Source of the DNA: Lentibacillus halodurans
Lineage (GTDB): Bacteria > Bacillota > Bacilli > Bacillales > Amphibacillaceae
Reading direction: 5' to 3'
Assembly (NCBI RefSeq): GCF_900112045.1
Contig: NZ_FOJW01000005.1
Coordinates: forward strand, 124,001 to 188,000
Length of the DNA: 64,000 nt
Position 1 is the stretch's first letter; every line of letters starts with the position of its first letter. The notes under the pieces are model-generated. The model was not told the DNA's origin, did not search any database, and saw only the letters and a list, made by a program, of their open reading frames with translations. Below are positions 1-8,378 of the stretch, piece by piece. Both the position numbers and the translations under genes were made by a program.

Positions 1-145
1 GATTGGCATTGCGGGAAAAGGGGATGAGCATTTAGACGTGCTCTCAAAAATTGCGATTGTATGTGCTGAGGAAGAAAACATCCAAAAGATCGTCAATGCT
101 TCATCAGAAGACGAGATCATCAATCTGTTTGAAGAGGTGAACTAA
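1..145 (+). CDS. mtlF: Mannitol PTS EIIA component, C-terminal end (partial)
   Basis: The window opens inside this gene. The frame that starts at base 2 runs 47 codons to a TAA at 143-145. It ends in a segment typical of the EIIA(Mtl) domain, with GIAGKGDEHLDVL followed by LSKIA and a terminal EEVN. EIIA carries the phosphoryl group from HPr to the mannitol permease EIICB at the membrane. The phosphorylated histidine lies upstream of the window. The stop is one base before the mtlD ATG, so the two genes are cotranscribed. The call rests on this short tail plus the mtlD neighbour; a fused EIICBA cannot be excluded. Confidence 0.8.
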   Translation, partial: IGIAGKGDEHLDVLSKIAIVCAEEENIQKIVNASSEDEIINLFEEVN

Positions 146-146
146 C

Positions 147-1286
147 ATGCATGCTGTACATTTTGGTGCGGGCAATATTGGCCGGGGTTTCATCGGGGCC
201 TTGTTATACCAGGCGGGTTATCACACAACGTTTGTCGATGTAAATGATAGCATTATTCGTGCCTTGAATTCGGAAGAGCAATATGATGTGGTGTTAGCCG
301 CTGAAGAGAGTGAAACATTAACCGTCAAAAATGTGTCAGGCATCAACAGTATCAGCAATCCGGATGCCGTTATGCAAGCCATCGTCCAGGCTGATATCGT
401 TACAACAGCAGTGGGTCCGAATATTTTACCAGTCATTTCAGAGCTGATTGCCAAAGGCTTACGTGAACGCTTGAAATCCAATAAACAGTCTCTTAATCTC
501 ATCGCCTGTGAAAACATGGTTGGCAGCAGTACAACGTTGAAGGAGAATGTCTATAAGTATCTAGCTGACGATGAACAGGCTGCCTGTGCTGATATGTTTG
601 GATTCCCTGATGCGGCAGTCGACCGGATTGTCCCGAACCAAACGGACGAGGACATACTGCAAGTGTCAGTTGAACCTTACTATGAATGGGTCGTCGAGCA
701 GACAGCCATTAAAGGCGACAGGCCGCCAATCAGTGGGATAACGTATGTCAATGACTTAAAACCTTATATCGAGCGAAAACTGTTTACTGTTAACACAGGT
801 CATGCTGCTGCAGCGTATGTTGGCCGTGATATGGGGTATACGGCCATTCATGAAGCTGTGCGGGATGACAACGTGCAGGCCATCATGCAAGGCGCACTGC
901 AGGAATCCGGTGAAGTGTTGATCCAGACGTATGGCTTTGATCGGGAAGAACATCAGCAATACATCGACAAAATCATCGAGCGGTTTATGAATCCGTATAT
1001 TTCGGATGAGGTGACACGCGTCGGCCGGGGACCGATTCGCAAACTGGGACCGAATGACCGTCTGATTCGTCCGGCAACCCTTTACATGGATCTGACTGGC
1101 GAAGCACCCAAATATCTTGCCAAAACAATAGCTGCTGCACTGAACTATCACACGAACGGTGATGAAGAAGCAGTCAAACTGCAGGCAATGATTGCGGAAC
1201 AAGGCTATATTAGAACACTTCAAATTGTTGCGGATCTTGAAGCAGATGATCCGTTGATTGATATAATTATGCAGGAGTTGGAATAG
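147..1286 (+). CDS. mtlD: Mannitol-1-phosphate 5-dehydrogenase
   Basis: Cytosolic enzyme oxidising mannitol 1-phosphate to fructose 6-phosphate with NAD+, feeding PTS-imported mannitol into glycolysis. The 379-residue length is normal for the family. The N-terminus shows the NAD-binding Rossmann fingerprint HFGAGNIGRGFIG (residues 5-17). The polyol-dehydrogenase catalytic segment KLFTVNTGHAAAAY lies near residue 211, with the expected Lys, Asn and His. A GRGPIRKLGPNDRLI segment follows near residue 290. The ATG is one base after the upstream EIIA stop, which fixes both operon and start. Nothing in the reading frame looks damaged. The 3' side runs into a decayed region, so mtlD probably ends the operon. 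Confidence 0.95.
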   Translation: MHAVHFGAGNIGRGFIGALLYQAGYHTTFVDVNDSIIRALNSEEQYDVVLAAEESETLTVKNVSGINSISNPDAVMQAIVQADIVTTAVGPNILPVISELIAKGLRERLKSNKQSLNLIACENMVGSSTTLKENVYKYLADDEQAACADMFGFPDAAVDRIVPNQTDEDILQVSVEPYYEWVVEQTAIKGDRPPISGITYVNDLKPYIERKLFTVNTGHAAAAYVGRDMGYTAIHEAVRDDNVQAIMQGALQESGEVLIQTYGFDREEHQQYIDKIIERFMNPYISDEVTRVGRGPIRKLGPNDRLIRPATLYMDLTGEAPKYLAKTIAAALNYHTNGDEEAVKLQAMIAEQGYIRTLQIVADLEADDPLIDIIMQELE

Positions 1287-1485
1287 TGCTTGGCTGATTT
1301 AATGAAAGGATTGGGGATTTTTGGCGGCAGCCGAAGATCTCCATTATAAGTGTTTTGAGAAAATGAAGTATTGGACGGCAACACGCTGTACGCTGTAGTT
1401 TCATGATGCTAAAATTAAAGACACGCCACCGCCAATATGCTATAGTTAGGACATCCTCTCAAAAATTAAATAAAGGATTTATGCG

Positions 1486-2390
1486 ATGAAACTTAGACAC
1501 CGTCCTAATCCCCTTCCATTGCAGGAGCTTGATGCTGCCATCCCGCGTCTGTCTCCGATGTTTCCGGGCTTCTCTAAATTGAAAAATGATGCTGCGATCC
1601 GCCAGCAAGGTTACACCGGAGAAATAAAGGGTGATATCATCTCGATAACCTCGCCAGCATGTACACCATTCTGCACGATGTTTACCTTCGTATTAACGGC
1701 AAAAAATTTCAAATTGATTCACTCATTATTGCAATCATTCCATTTCGATTGTTGATGCCAAAAAATATAAAGACACGATCACCTTTAACACAACCTCAAA
1801 CAGCTCACCCGCAGCAATGGCCAAATTGAATCTGGATTCGAATACCCGATCACCCAAGTCGAAATTCAAAATTCCACCTGCAAAGATGCTCGCCCAGCAT
1901 AATTTAGCATATATCCAGTTGACTGTTATGTCGCAATAGCTGACCCTTCAACGATCATCAAGGTGGAGGGCGATGAGCAGGAAATTGCCAAGATTGTCGC
2001 ACACGGTAGCTATACCTAAAATGATCATGGACAAGGATTGGCAGCGTGGCAAAAAGGCACAAAAAGCTTCAGAATTACCAAATTGGCAGCGTCATATTGC
2101 GTGAGTACGGCGAGTTTCATATCGATATGTTTAAGCATTACGGTATGCACCCCAAAAGAAGTTTTGCTGGGTGTTATCTGCCCTGCGTGCGGGATGCGCG
2201 GGATGAAAACGAGAGTATGGCAGGTGGCCTTGCAGGAAATGTCACTGTTATTCAAAAGATGTGCACTTGAATGCACTTACTGATTATTTGCTTTTGGTTA
2301 ATGAAATGATTACAAATACTGAATGCATGCAATTTTTAGGCTTAAATCCGCGGCATGCCAAAATCCTATTAATGTTATATGGCACATGAT
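1486..2390 (+). pseudogene. Decayed NERD-domain (nuclease-related) protein gene
   Basis: An ATG at 1486 opens an 89-codon frame, MKLRHRPNPLPLQELDAA onward, that matches the start of Bacillus NERD-domain proteins up to GYTGEIK. After that the recognisable protein jumps frames: YTILHDVYLRINGKKFQID, then an IVDAKKYKDTITF-like stretch, then HIDMFKHYGMHPK, a Cys-rich segment ending CRKCHCYSKDVHLNALTDY, and TNTECMQFLGLNPRHAK. In intact relatives these occur in this order in one protein: NERD domain, then a zinc-ribbon-like C-terminal region. Several frameshifts and a stop separate them here, so the gene is dead. The junctions were read by eye, so the exact number of lesions is uncertain. Confidence 0.6.
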
Positions 2391-2408
2391 ATCAAAAACC
2401 GCAAGAGT

Positions 2409-2510
2409 GCGATCGAGCGGATTGGGAAGCCGATTGAGCAGGAGAGAAAAGCGATCGAGTTTGCCCAAAAGTCGATTGAGAAGGAGGGAAAAACGATCGA
2501 GTATATGGCA
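2409..2510 (+). repeat. 21-bp imperfect tandem repeat (about five units)
   Basis: Units of about 21 bp begin with GCGATCGAG or a variant (CCGATTGAG, TCGATTGAG, ACGATCGAG), followed by 12 purine-rich bases. Read in the frame that opens at 2379 they encode a heptad pattern K-x-I-E-x-x-x repeated five times (AIERIGK, PIEQERK, AIEFAQK, SIEKEGK, TIEYMA). That frame of 71 codons has no ribosome site ahead of its ATG. I therefore treat this as a DNA repeat rather than a proven gene. Similar K-x-I-E heptad micro-ORFs are familiar as dispersed intergenic elements in Bacillaceae; this is from memory. Confidence 0.6.
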
Positions 2511-2667
2511 AGGTCGCCCGTTTTATTTCGACATTTGCATAAATCCTTTTATGCTGTTGATTTTTCGGCAGCTGCCGAAAAATCTCCCACTTAAAAAAGC
2601 TCCCGGTAACAACCGGAAGCCGTGGCAGGTATAGCATGCCATCACCCCCCTCCATCCTTAGACCAAA

Positions 2668-2697
2668 AAGAAAACCCCCGGCACGAGCCGGGAGCTA
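2668..2697 (-). terminator. Rho-independent terminator of the LysM/NlpC-P60 gene
   Basis: On the minus strand a GC-rich stem pairs the bases at 2687-2694 with those at 2675-2682 (CCGGC with GCCGG at the core) around a four-base loop. A T-rich run follows, seen as the A-rich bases at 2664-2674 on the plus strand. It lies just past the minus-strand stop at 2704. Confidence 0.75.
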
Positions 2698-2703
2698 ACC
2701 ATA

Positions 2704-3780
2704 TTAATAAAACCGCTTGTATCCATCAAAATACTTGCTCCAGTAAGAGCTGTTCACATTCGATATTTTCACACCACTTGAGCTAGCGTGGATGAATTCA
2801 CCGCCGCCGAGATAGATTCCCATATGTGAAATGCCATTTGCACCCGCATATGTGTTTTCAAAGAATACGAGATCACCGACTTTAGGCTTGTTCACATATT
2901 GAGCACGATTATAGTAGCTTGCGCTTGACAGGCGGTTTATGTCCTTGCCGGCTTTATTGTACGTATAATAAATGAAGCCGCTGCAGTCGAATCCGCTTGG
3001 TGAGGATCCTCCCCATTGATAACCGGTACCTTGCTGGTCCTTGGCCACGCTGATCAGCTTGTTGACATCATAATCAACGTCAGCAGATGGGGTACTGCTT
3101 CCAGAATCAGCATCTGAGTTGTCAGATCCCGATGATGCCTTCGAACCTATATTAAGCTTTTGCCCAATTAAAATTAAATCGGATGATAAGTCGTTCCAGC
3201 TTTTCAGCTGGTTGACGGACACGCCTTGGCGGCTGGCAATTCCTGATAGTGTATCACCGGATTTGACAGTATAGACCTTTGATGATCCAACATCTGATCC
3301 GTTGCTTGAACTGCCGCTACCAGATCCAGAACCGCTGCCTGAGCTATCAGAGCCGCTTTTCGATACAACAAATTCATTTCCGGGATAAATCAGTGTTGAA
3401 TCAAGGTTGTTCCATTCCATTAAATCAGACAGTGAAATATTATGTTTTGCAGCGATTCCACTTAACGTATCGCCGCTCTTCACGGTGTATGTAGATGCCT
3501 GTCCGCCGGAATTACCGGATCCGCCTGAACTCCCACTTGAATCAGATGAACGATTTGATTCCGATGTTTCCAATAATTGATTTGGGAAAATAAGATCACT
3601 TGATAAGTCGTTCAAACTTTTCAATTGCCCGACACTGGTATCAAACTGTTGTGCGATCGTCCACAATGAGTCACCGCTTTGCACCTTGTATGAAGCGGCT
3701 TCTGCGTCCTCGGCGGCGACCAATGCCGAAGCAATGACAGCACTTGCAGTTACCGACATGAAAATTTTCTTATTGGCCAA
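2704..3780 (-). CDS. Secreted LysM x3 - NlpC/P60 peptidoglycan endopeptidase
   Basis: Cell-wall hydrolase of the LytE/LytF/CwlS type, expected to cut the D-Glu-(m)Dap bond of stem peptides. It has 358 residues. A signal peptide ends near AEDAEA-A (residue 28). Three LysM domains follow at about 30-72, 97-140 and 169-212, each with a YxVxSGDxLxxIA core. They are separated by long Ser/Gly linkers. The catalytic NlpC/P60 domain fills 245-358, with the Cys in FDCSGF, the His in ISHMGIY and a second polar site at FIHASS. The start is a TTG at 3780, chosen because GGAGGGG lies eight bases ahead. The gene stands alone with its own promoter and terminator. Confidence 0.92.
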   Translation of the reverse strand: MANKKIFMSVTASAVIASALVAAEDAEAASYKVQSGDSLWTIAQQFDTSVGQLKSLNDLSSDLIFPNQLLETSESNRSSDSSGSSGGSGNSGGQASTYTVKSGDTLSGIAAKHNISLSDLMEWNNLDSTLIYPGNEFVVSKSGSDSSGSGSGSGSGSSSNGSDVGSSKVYTVKSGDTLSGIASRQGVSVNQLKSWNDLSSDLILIGQKLNIGSKASSGSDNSDADSGSSTPSADVDYDVNKLISVAKDQQGTGYQWGGSSPSGFDCSGFIYYTYNKAGKDINRLSSASYYNRAQYVNKPKVGDLVFFENTYAGANGISHMGIYLGGGEFIHASSSGVKISNVNSSYWSKYFDGYKRFY

Positions 3781-3814
3781 TGATAAATCCCCTCCATATC
3801 CGTGATGAAATATT

Positions 3815-3850
3815 TACCATTATACCATGAAAAATGTCAAGATTAATAGA
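3815..3850 (-). promoter_or_regulatory. Promoter of the LysM/NlpC-P60 gene (extended -10)
   Basis: On the minus strand TATAAT lies at 3824-3819 and is preceded by TGG, giving an extended -10. A TTGACA sits only 10 bases upstream of it, too close to act as its -35, so the extended -10 probably carries recognition. The start codon is about 40 bases downstream. Confidence 0.55.
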
Positions 3851-4226
3851 TTTTTCGGGTTTGTAATGTATTTGTAATATATTTGTAATGTTGAAATTCG
3901 CCGTTCATAGCCATCCCAATATGACACGACAGGACAGGTTAACCAGGCTAATTGCTCAACCCACCTGGTCCATCCTCTCCAACATTACATGAAGGGAACG
4001 AGTTCAGCCCGCATGCAATCAACCATTCTGTGCATCCTAGGTGCCCCAACCGCAGCCCGGCCTCATCGCAATAATACTAAAAAACAATCTCCGTGACACC
4101 TTCCAATCTCAAAATAAATTCACAAAAAAATCCTCAACAATATCTAATTTATGTTATAATTCCGATTATAGTGTCGAATTCTAAAGGCTATCAACTGCAG
4201 AAACACTTTATTTTGGAGGTACTAGA
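3851..4226 (+). promoter_or_regulatory. Leader and promoter region of the exopolysaccharide locus
   Basis: No gene is visible here. A TATAAT at 4155-4160, preceded by TGT (extended -10), lies about 67 bases before the first locus ATG. I see no good -35 at 16-18 bases. A small inverted repeat ACCAGG (3942-3947) / CCTGGT (3964-3969) lies further up; its meaning is unknown. GGAGGT lies directly before the ATG at 4227. Confidence 0.5.
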
Positions 4227-5000
4227 ATGGAAGAAACAATATCCCTCAAAGAGATATTTGGGGTACTGAAAAAGCGTATACTGCTCATTATATCATTCGT
4301 TGTGGGGGCAGCCTTAATCAGTGCAATCGTTACATTTTTTATGTTAACACCAGAATATGAATCAAGTTCAGAATTCATTGTCAACCAGAGCCAGCAGGAA
4401 TCAGAGATGGCATACAATGATGTGAACGATATACGTACAAATGTGGAGCTGATCAGTACATATAATATCATTATCAAAAGTCCTGCCATTTTGGAAGACG
4501 TGGCCGGTGAACTAAACCTGGACCTAAGCACAACGCAGCTGTCGGAAAAAATCAACGTAGAAAATGCAGAGAATTCACAGGTCGTAACGGTAACGGCGAC
4601 AGATCCTGATCCGAGCCTGGCACGGGATATTGCGAACACGACCGTGACAACATTCCAGTCAAAAATTCCGGATATCATGAATGTTGATAATGTCAGTGTG
4701 CTGTCCGAAGCTGAAGTGAAAGCCGAACCTACTCCCGTTAGTCCGAAACCGCTTTTGAACATCGCGATAGCGGTTGTGCTTGGCGGCATGATTGGTGTCG
4801 GTCTGGCATTTCTGCTTGAATATCTGGACAATACGATCAAAACGGAATCAGACATTGAAGATAAACTTGGTATACCAGTACTGGGCGTGATCAGCCATAT
4901 TGATGATTCCGACATCAAATCAAACGAATTTCAGCCATCCATAAACAGAGTGAATCGAGGTGGATACAGTGGCACGCAGACGCAAAAAAAATCAATCTAA
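4227..5000 (+). CDS. Wzz-type chain-length regulator / BY-kinase activator (CapA/EpsA/YwqC-like)
   Basis: Membrane protein of the polysaccharide co-polymerase family. In Gram-positives these two-TM proteins set chain length and activate a separate cytosolic tyrosine kinase. The 257 residues show a first membrane segment at about 18-38, an extracellular Wzz domain with Gln/Glu-rich coiled character, and the proline-rich PTPVSPKP motif just before a second membrane segment at about 175-198. The cytosolic tail is the expected kinase-contact segment. GGAGGT precedes the ATG. The gene overlaps the kinase gene, as in eps and cap operons. It is the first gene of the polysaccharide locus. Confidence 0.9.
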   Translation: MEETISLKEIFGVLKKRILLIISFVVGAALISAIVTFFMLTPEYESSSEFIVNQSQQESEMAYNDVNDIRTNVELISTYNIIIKSPAILEDVAGELNLDLSTTQLSEKINVENAENSQVVTVTATDPDPSLARDIANTTVTTFQSKIPDIMNVDNVSVLSEAEVKAEPTPVSPKPLLNIAIAVVLGGMIGVGLAFLLEYLDNTIKTESDIEDKLGIPVLGVISHIDDSDIKSNEFQPSINRVNRGGYSGTQTQKKSI

Positions 5001-5670
5001 AAACAGTAAGATCAGACATCTGGTCGCGAAAGTGAATCCGAAATCCCCCATTGCTGAACAATATCGGACTGTCCGTACCAATCTGGAGTTCTCATCGGCT
5101 GACAGTGAGCTTAAAAGTCTGCTGCTGACGTCATCCGGACCAGCGGAAGGGAAGTCGTCCAGTATTGCCAACCTTGCCGTTACCTATGGACAGCAGGGGA
5201 AAAAAGTACTGCTCGTCGATGCCGATATGCGGAAACCAACGGTACATTACACATTCCGCTTGGATAATCTGTCCGGGCTGAGCAATATTCTTGTCGGGGA
5301 CACGTCGCTTCAGGATACAGCTGCTAACACAGATGTTGAAAATCTGGATGTGGTTGCTTGCGGGCCCATTCCGCCCAATCCATCCGAATTATTAGGCTCC
5401 AAAAAGATGGAACAATTCATTCAGGAAGCCAAAATGTCATATGATGTTATTCTGTTTGACACGCCACCGGTCCTCGCTGTGACCGATGCACAGATACTGT
5501 CCAATATGGTTGACGGATCAATGCTTGTTATTCGAAGCAAGCAGACAGAATATGAAACAGCGGGAAAAGCAATTGACGTTTTACAATCATCAACAGCTAA
5601 ATTCCTCGGGACCGTGCTGAACGATGTCGAGAAAAAGAAAATGAACTATTATTACTATTATGGCGTGTAA
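4969..5670 (+). CDS. Bacterial tyrosine kinase (CapB/EpsB/YwqD-like)
   Basis: Cytosolic BY-kinase that autophosphorylates and governs capsule assembly together with the upstream Wzz protein. The P-loop is SSGPAEGKSS (about residues 55-64), the Walker A' motif is LLVDADMRKP and the Walker B motif is ILFDTPP. The C-terminus is a Tyr cluster, NYYYYYGV, the usual autophosphorylation site. I prefer the GTG at 4969 because GAGGTGG is well placed before it; a GTG at 4960 is also in frame. It overlaps the end of the upstream gene by 32 bases. The 233-residue length is normal. A hairpin with a short T-run follows the stop. Confidence 0.93.
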   Translation: MARRRKKNQSKNSKIRHLVAKVNPKSPIAEQYRTVRTNLEFSSADSELKSLLLTSSGPAEGKSSSIANLAVTYGQQGKKVLLVDADMRKPTVHYTFRLDNLSGLSNILVGDTSLQDTAANTDVENLDVVACGPIPPNPSELLGSKKMEQFIQEAKMSYDVILFDTPPVLAVTDAQILSNMVDGSMLVIRSKQTEYETAGKAIDVLQSSTAKFLGTVLNDVEKKKMNYYYYYGV

Positions 5671-5683
5671 CATAAACTCCAGG

Positions 5684-5713
5684 ACTTCTTGCCAAAGGGT
5701 GAGGAGTTCTTTT
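5684..5713 (+). terminator. Hairpin terminator or attenuator after the tyrosine kinase
   Basis: ACTTCTTGCC (5684-5693) can pair imperfectly, with G-T pairs, to GGGTGAGGAGT (5697-5707) across a three-base loop. TCTTTT follows. It separates the kinase gene from the phosphatase gene 208 bases away and may be a partial stop within the operon. Confidence 0.5.
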
Positions 5714-5877
5714 ACAATCTCAGAAATTGATAGAAGTGGTCGACCTTATAAGAATATAGGCTTTCACTATTGAATGCTGTGAAAGCCAAGTTTTTCAAAT
5801 AATCAGGACATCAGATCCACACCGTGATCATACACTCCTGGAAGATATCAGTAACTATCGCGTAAGGAGTGATGTAA

Positions 5878-6630
5878 TTGATTGATATGCACTGTCACAT
5901 TTTGCCTGGGTTGGATGATGGCCCTAAATTACTGAAAGAAACGATTGCAATGGCCAAAACGGCAGCAAGTCAAGGGATCGTAACCATTATCGCCACGCCG
6001 CACCATAACAATGGCCGCTATATCAATGAAAAGGTGCATTTAGTCGGTGCGACAGATTTCATGAATGCAGAACTGGAGCAGCTAAGGATTCCGGTTGAGA
6101 TTCTCCCTGGACAGGAAATCCATATGTATGAAGAGATGGTGAATGATCTGGAGCACGGAATATTGCTGCCGCTGAATCAATCAACCAAATATGTATTGAT
6201 TGATCTGCAGGATCGTTTTTTGCCACCGTTCACACTCCGGCTTTTATTTGATCTGCAGATTGCCGGATATATTCCGGTTATTGCACATCCGGAAAGGAAT
6301 AATGGGGTTATAAGCAATCCGGATATCTTGTATGACATGGTGAAAAATGGTGCGCTTGTACAAGCTGATGCATCCAGTATCGTTGGTGGCAATGGAAAAA
6401 AAGCGAGAAAGCTTACTCGGGAAATGCTTGATGCGAATCTGGTGCACTTCATTGCGTCGAATGCACATCAAGCGAAAAACGATCAGTTGGGCCGGGCTTA
6501 TCGATCACTGGATTCCGGAACAGCAGATCTTCTCCAAGAAAATAGTGAACTTCTGATCAATAACCGGCCGATTGCCAAACATGTACCATCACGATTAGCG
6601 AAAAAACGTTTTCGGAAGTTTTTGAATTAA
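5878..6630 (+). CDS. PHP-type protein-tyrosine phosphatase (CpsB/YwqE-like), copy 1
   Basis: Metal-dependent phosphatase of the polymerase-and-histidinol-phosphatase fold that removes phosphate from the BY-kinase and its targets. The N-terminal metal-binding motif DMHCHILPGLDDG occupies residues 3-15. ATPHHNNGRY (about 41-50), GQEIH (about 80) and IAHPERN (about 138-144) give the remaining ligands, and SNAHQ replaces the more usual SDAH near residue 196. The 250-residue length is right. The start is TTG at 5878 because AAGGAG lies ahead and an ATG six bases upstream runs straight into TAA. A paralog follows after 71 bases. Confidence 0.9.
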   Translation: MIDMHCHILPGLDDGPKLLKETIAMAKTAASQGIVTIIATPHHNNGRYINEKVHLVGATDFMNAELEQLRIPVEILPGQEIHMYEEMVNDLEHGILLPLNQSTKYVLIDLQDRFLPPFTLRLLFDLQIAGYIPVIAHPERNNGVISNPDILYDMVKNGALVQADASSIVGGNGKKARKLTREMLDANLVHFIASNAHQAKNDQLGRAYRSLDSGTADLLQENSELLINNRPIAKHVPSRLAKKRFRKFLN

Positions 6631-6660
6631 TTGTCATGAAATCTTGAAATCTGTTATACT
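6631..6660 (+). promoter_or_regulatory. Internal sigma-A promoter before the second PHP phosphatase
   Basis: TTGTCA (6631-6636), an 18-base spacer and TATACT (6655-6660) with TG two bases before the -10. Each hexamer matches the consensus at five of six positions. It starts one base after the stop of the first phosphatase gene, so copy 2 can be expressed separately. Confidence 0.65.
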
Positions 6661-6701
6661 ATTGTCAATTGACAAATAGCTTCATACAGGATGTGACGAA
6701 C

Positions 6702-7466
6702 TTGATCGATATACATTGTCATATTTTGCCCGGAATCGATGATGGCGCACAAACCATCACAGATAGTCTTGCGATGGCACAAGCCGCCGCAGAGCAGGGA
6801 ATCCACACCATTATAGCCACACCGCATCACCGCAATGAAAAATATCATAACGTAAAAAACGACATCATTCGCTATACCGATGATCTGAACGGGCGCCTGA
6901 AGGAAGAAGATATACCCGTGACCATCCTGTCCGGGCAGGAAACACGGATCAACGGAGACATGATTGATGACATCGAAAACGGCGAACTGGCATCATTGAA
7001 TGACACCAAATACCTGTTTGTCGAGTTTGCGTCTAATCATGTGCCACGGTATGCCAAGCAAATGCTGTTTGATATCCAAGTTGCCGGATACATGCCCGTC
7101 ATTGTGCACCCTGAACGGAATTCAGCGATTATCCAGCACCCATCCATCCTTCATGAACTTGTGCAGAAGGGTGCGCTCACTCAGGTGACAGCCGCAAGCC
7201 TTGCTGGTAAATTCGGGAGTAAAATTCAGAAATTTTCCCACCAGCTCGTTGAGGCCAACCTGACCCATTTCCTTGCCTCTGATGCGCACAATACGAAAAC
7301 ACGCGGATTTGTAATGGATGAGGCATTTCAGGAACTCAGCGGAGAGCACGGAAACGAGATGACCTACCTGTTTATGGAAAATGCACAGTTATTGATCAAT
7401 GGTCAAAATGTAAACAAAGACGAACCGCAATTGATCAAAAAGAAAAAGTTCCTCGGGTTATTTTAG
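6702..7466 (+). CDS. PHP-type protein-tyrosine phosphatase (CpsB/YwqE-like), copy 2
   Basis: Paralog of the preceding phosphatase with the same order of metal sites: DIHCHILPGIDDG at the N-terminus, ATPHHRNEKYH, GQETR, IVHPERN and SDAHN. Here the SDAH motif is canonical, unlike copy 1. I start it at TTG 6702 because that aligns exactly with copy 1 and has AGGATGTGA ahead. An in-frame TTG at 6669 would add 11 residues but has no ribosome site. The product is about 254 residues. Its own promoter lies at 6631-6660. Two tandem phosphatases for one visible kinase is unusual; one may act on another kinase or be specialised by condition. Confidence 0.88.
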   Translation: MIDIHCHILPGIDDGAQTITDSLAMAQAAAEQGIHTIIATPHHRNEKYHNVKNDIIRYTDDLNGRLKEEDIPVTILSGQETRINGDMIDDIENGELASLNDTKYLFVEFASNHVPRYAKQMLFDIQVAGYMPVIVHPERNSAIIQHPSILHELVQKGALTQVTAASLAGKFGSKIQKFSHQLVEANLTHFLASDAHNTKTRGFVMDEAFQELSGEHGNEMTYLFMENAQLLINGQNVNKDEPQLIKKKKFLGLF

Positions 7467-7560
7467 CTCGAAGTACCGGATGTAGACAGTGAGCTGTATC
7501 CGGTTTTTCATTTCCGTCAAATGGATGTACGTCAAAATGCAAAAGGGGTTTTGCGAGTTG

Positions 7561-8253
7561 ATGAAGCTTTTACTGGTGGAGGATCAGCGCTTATTCCTGG
7601 AAGGTATTAAGAAATTGATGGAAACACAGGACGATATGGAGATTATTGGCACCGCCTCAAATGGCGAGCAGGCACTGCAACTGGTCAGTGAACGCCAGCC
7701 TGACATTGTGCTGATGGACATTCATATGCTTGAATTGGATGGGATCAGCGCAACAGCCCGGATTAAGGAAACGCATCCCTCGGTCAAAGTCATCATGCTC
7801 ACAACCAATATCGATGAAGAACTGGCTATCAGAGGGATCAGTGTTGGGGCAGACGGGTTCCTGATCAAAGAGCTTTATCCGGATACATTGTATCAGGCAG
7901 TGCGGGATGCTTATCGCGGTCTGGTTGTACTTTCAGGGGACGTTGCTTCGATTCTGGCAAGGCGCATCCGTGAACTGTCAATGGATAAAAGCGCCATTCT
8001 CGGCATACGGCTTGAGGACCGGGGAATTCACTTGACGAAACGAGAAGAGGACATTGCCTATCTGTTCATGGAACGCTATACGAATAAACAAATCGCCGAC
8101 AATCTCTACCTCAGTGAAGGAACCATCAAAAATTACATCAGCCAAAATTATCAAAAACTAAGCATTCACAACCGGAAGCAACAGATCTCTCCAAAAAGTT
8201 TACAAGATATAGGAAAATGTGACTTTTTTCTTACATTATCACTAAAAAAGTGA
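7561..8253 (+). CDS. NarL/FixJ-family response regulator (orphan)
   Basis: DNA-binding response regulator, probably controlling the polysaccharide genes. The receiver domain (residues 1-120) starts MKLLLVEDQ with the acidic pair, has the phospho-acceptor Asp in DIVLMDIHM and the conserved Lys in LIKE. The C-terminal LuxR-type helix-turn-helix reads LTKREEDIAYLF...NKQIADNLYLSEGTIKNYI. I place the start at ATG 7561, where the receiver fold begins; the frame is open upstream to 7489, and AAGGGG at 7542 is rather far. The tail after HNRKQQ is not the usual helix and is followed by a Phe/Leu-rich run, so the 3' end may have drifted. No histidine kinase gene is adjacent. Confidence 0.85.
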   Translation: MKLLLVEDQRLFLEGIKKLMETQDDMEIIGTASNGEQALQLVSERQPDIVLMDIHMLELDGISATARIKETHPSVKVIMLTTNIDEELAIRGISVGADGFLIKELYPDTLYQAVRDAYRGLVVLSGDVASILARRIRELSMDKSAILGIRLEDRGIHLTKREEDIAYLFMERYTNKQIADNLYLSEGTIKNYISQNYQKLSIHNRKQQISPKSLQDIGKCDFFLTLSLKK

Positions 8254-8299
8254 CTGGAACTTTTGTATCATTTTTCTTGTGATGTCGAATATTACAACA

Positions 8300-8325
8300 A
8301 TTTTAATATTATAGTAATATTCAGC
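8300..8325 (+). promoter_or_regulatory. Palindrome upstream of the nucleotide-sugar dehydratase gene
   Basis: AATATTA (8305-8311), TAG and TAATATT (8315-8321) form a perfect inverted repeat in the AT-rich gap between the response-regulator gene and the next gene. It could be an operator for that regulator or a promoter element; the sequence alone does not decide. Confidence 0.3.
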
Positions 8326-8378
8326 TAATAGTTTTATGTTACATTTTATAAAAGATGCTGCAGAAGGGAGTGACACCG

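Noticed and set aside
221-1223. Long minus-strand frames inside mtlD
   Set aside because: They mirror the codon structure of an intact, well-identified plus-strand gene and have no ribosome site.
2409-2510. CRISPR-like array
   Set aside because: Units are contiguous, imperfect and 21 bp with no spacers; no cas gene is present.
3942-3969. Inverted repeat ACCAGG/CCTGGT as an operator or small RNA
   Set aside because: Six-base arms with a 16-base loop are expected by chance at this length, and no promoter or T-run goes with them.
4208-4918. 236-codon minus-strand frame opposite the Wzz-type gene
   Set aside because: It is a shadow of the plus-strand gene; the protein has no family likeness and the plus-strand product is clear.
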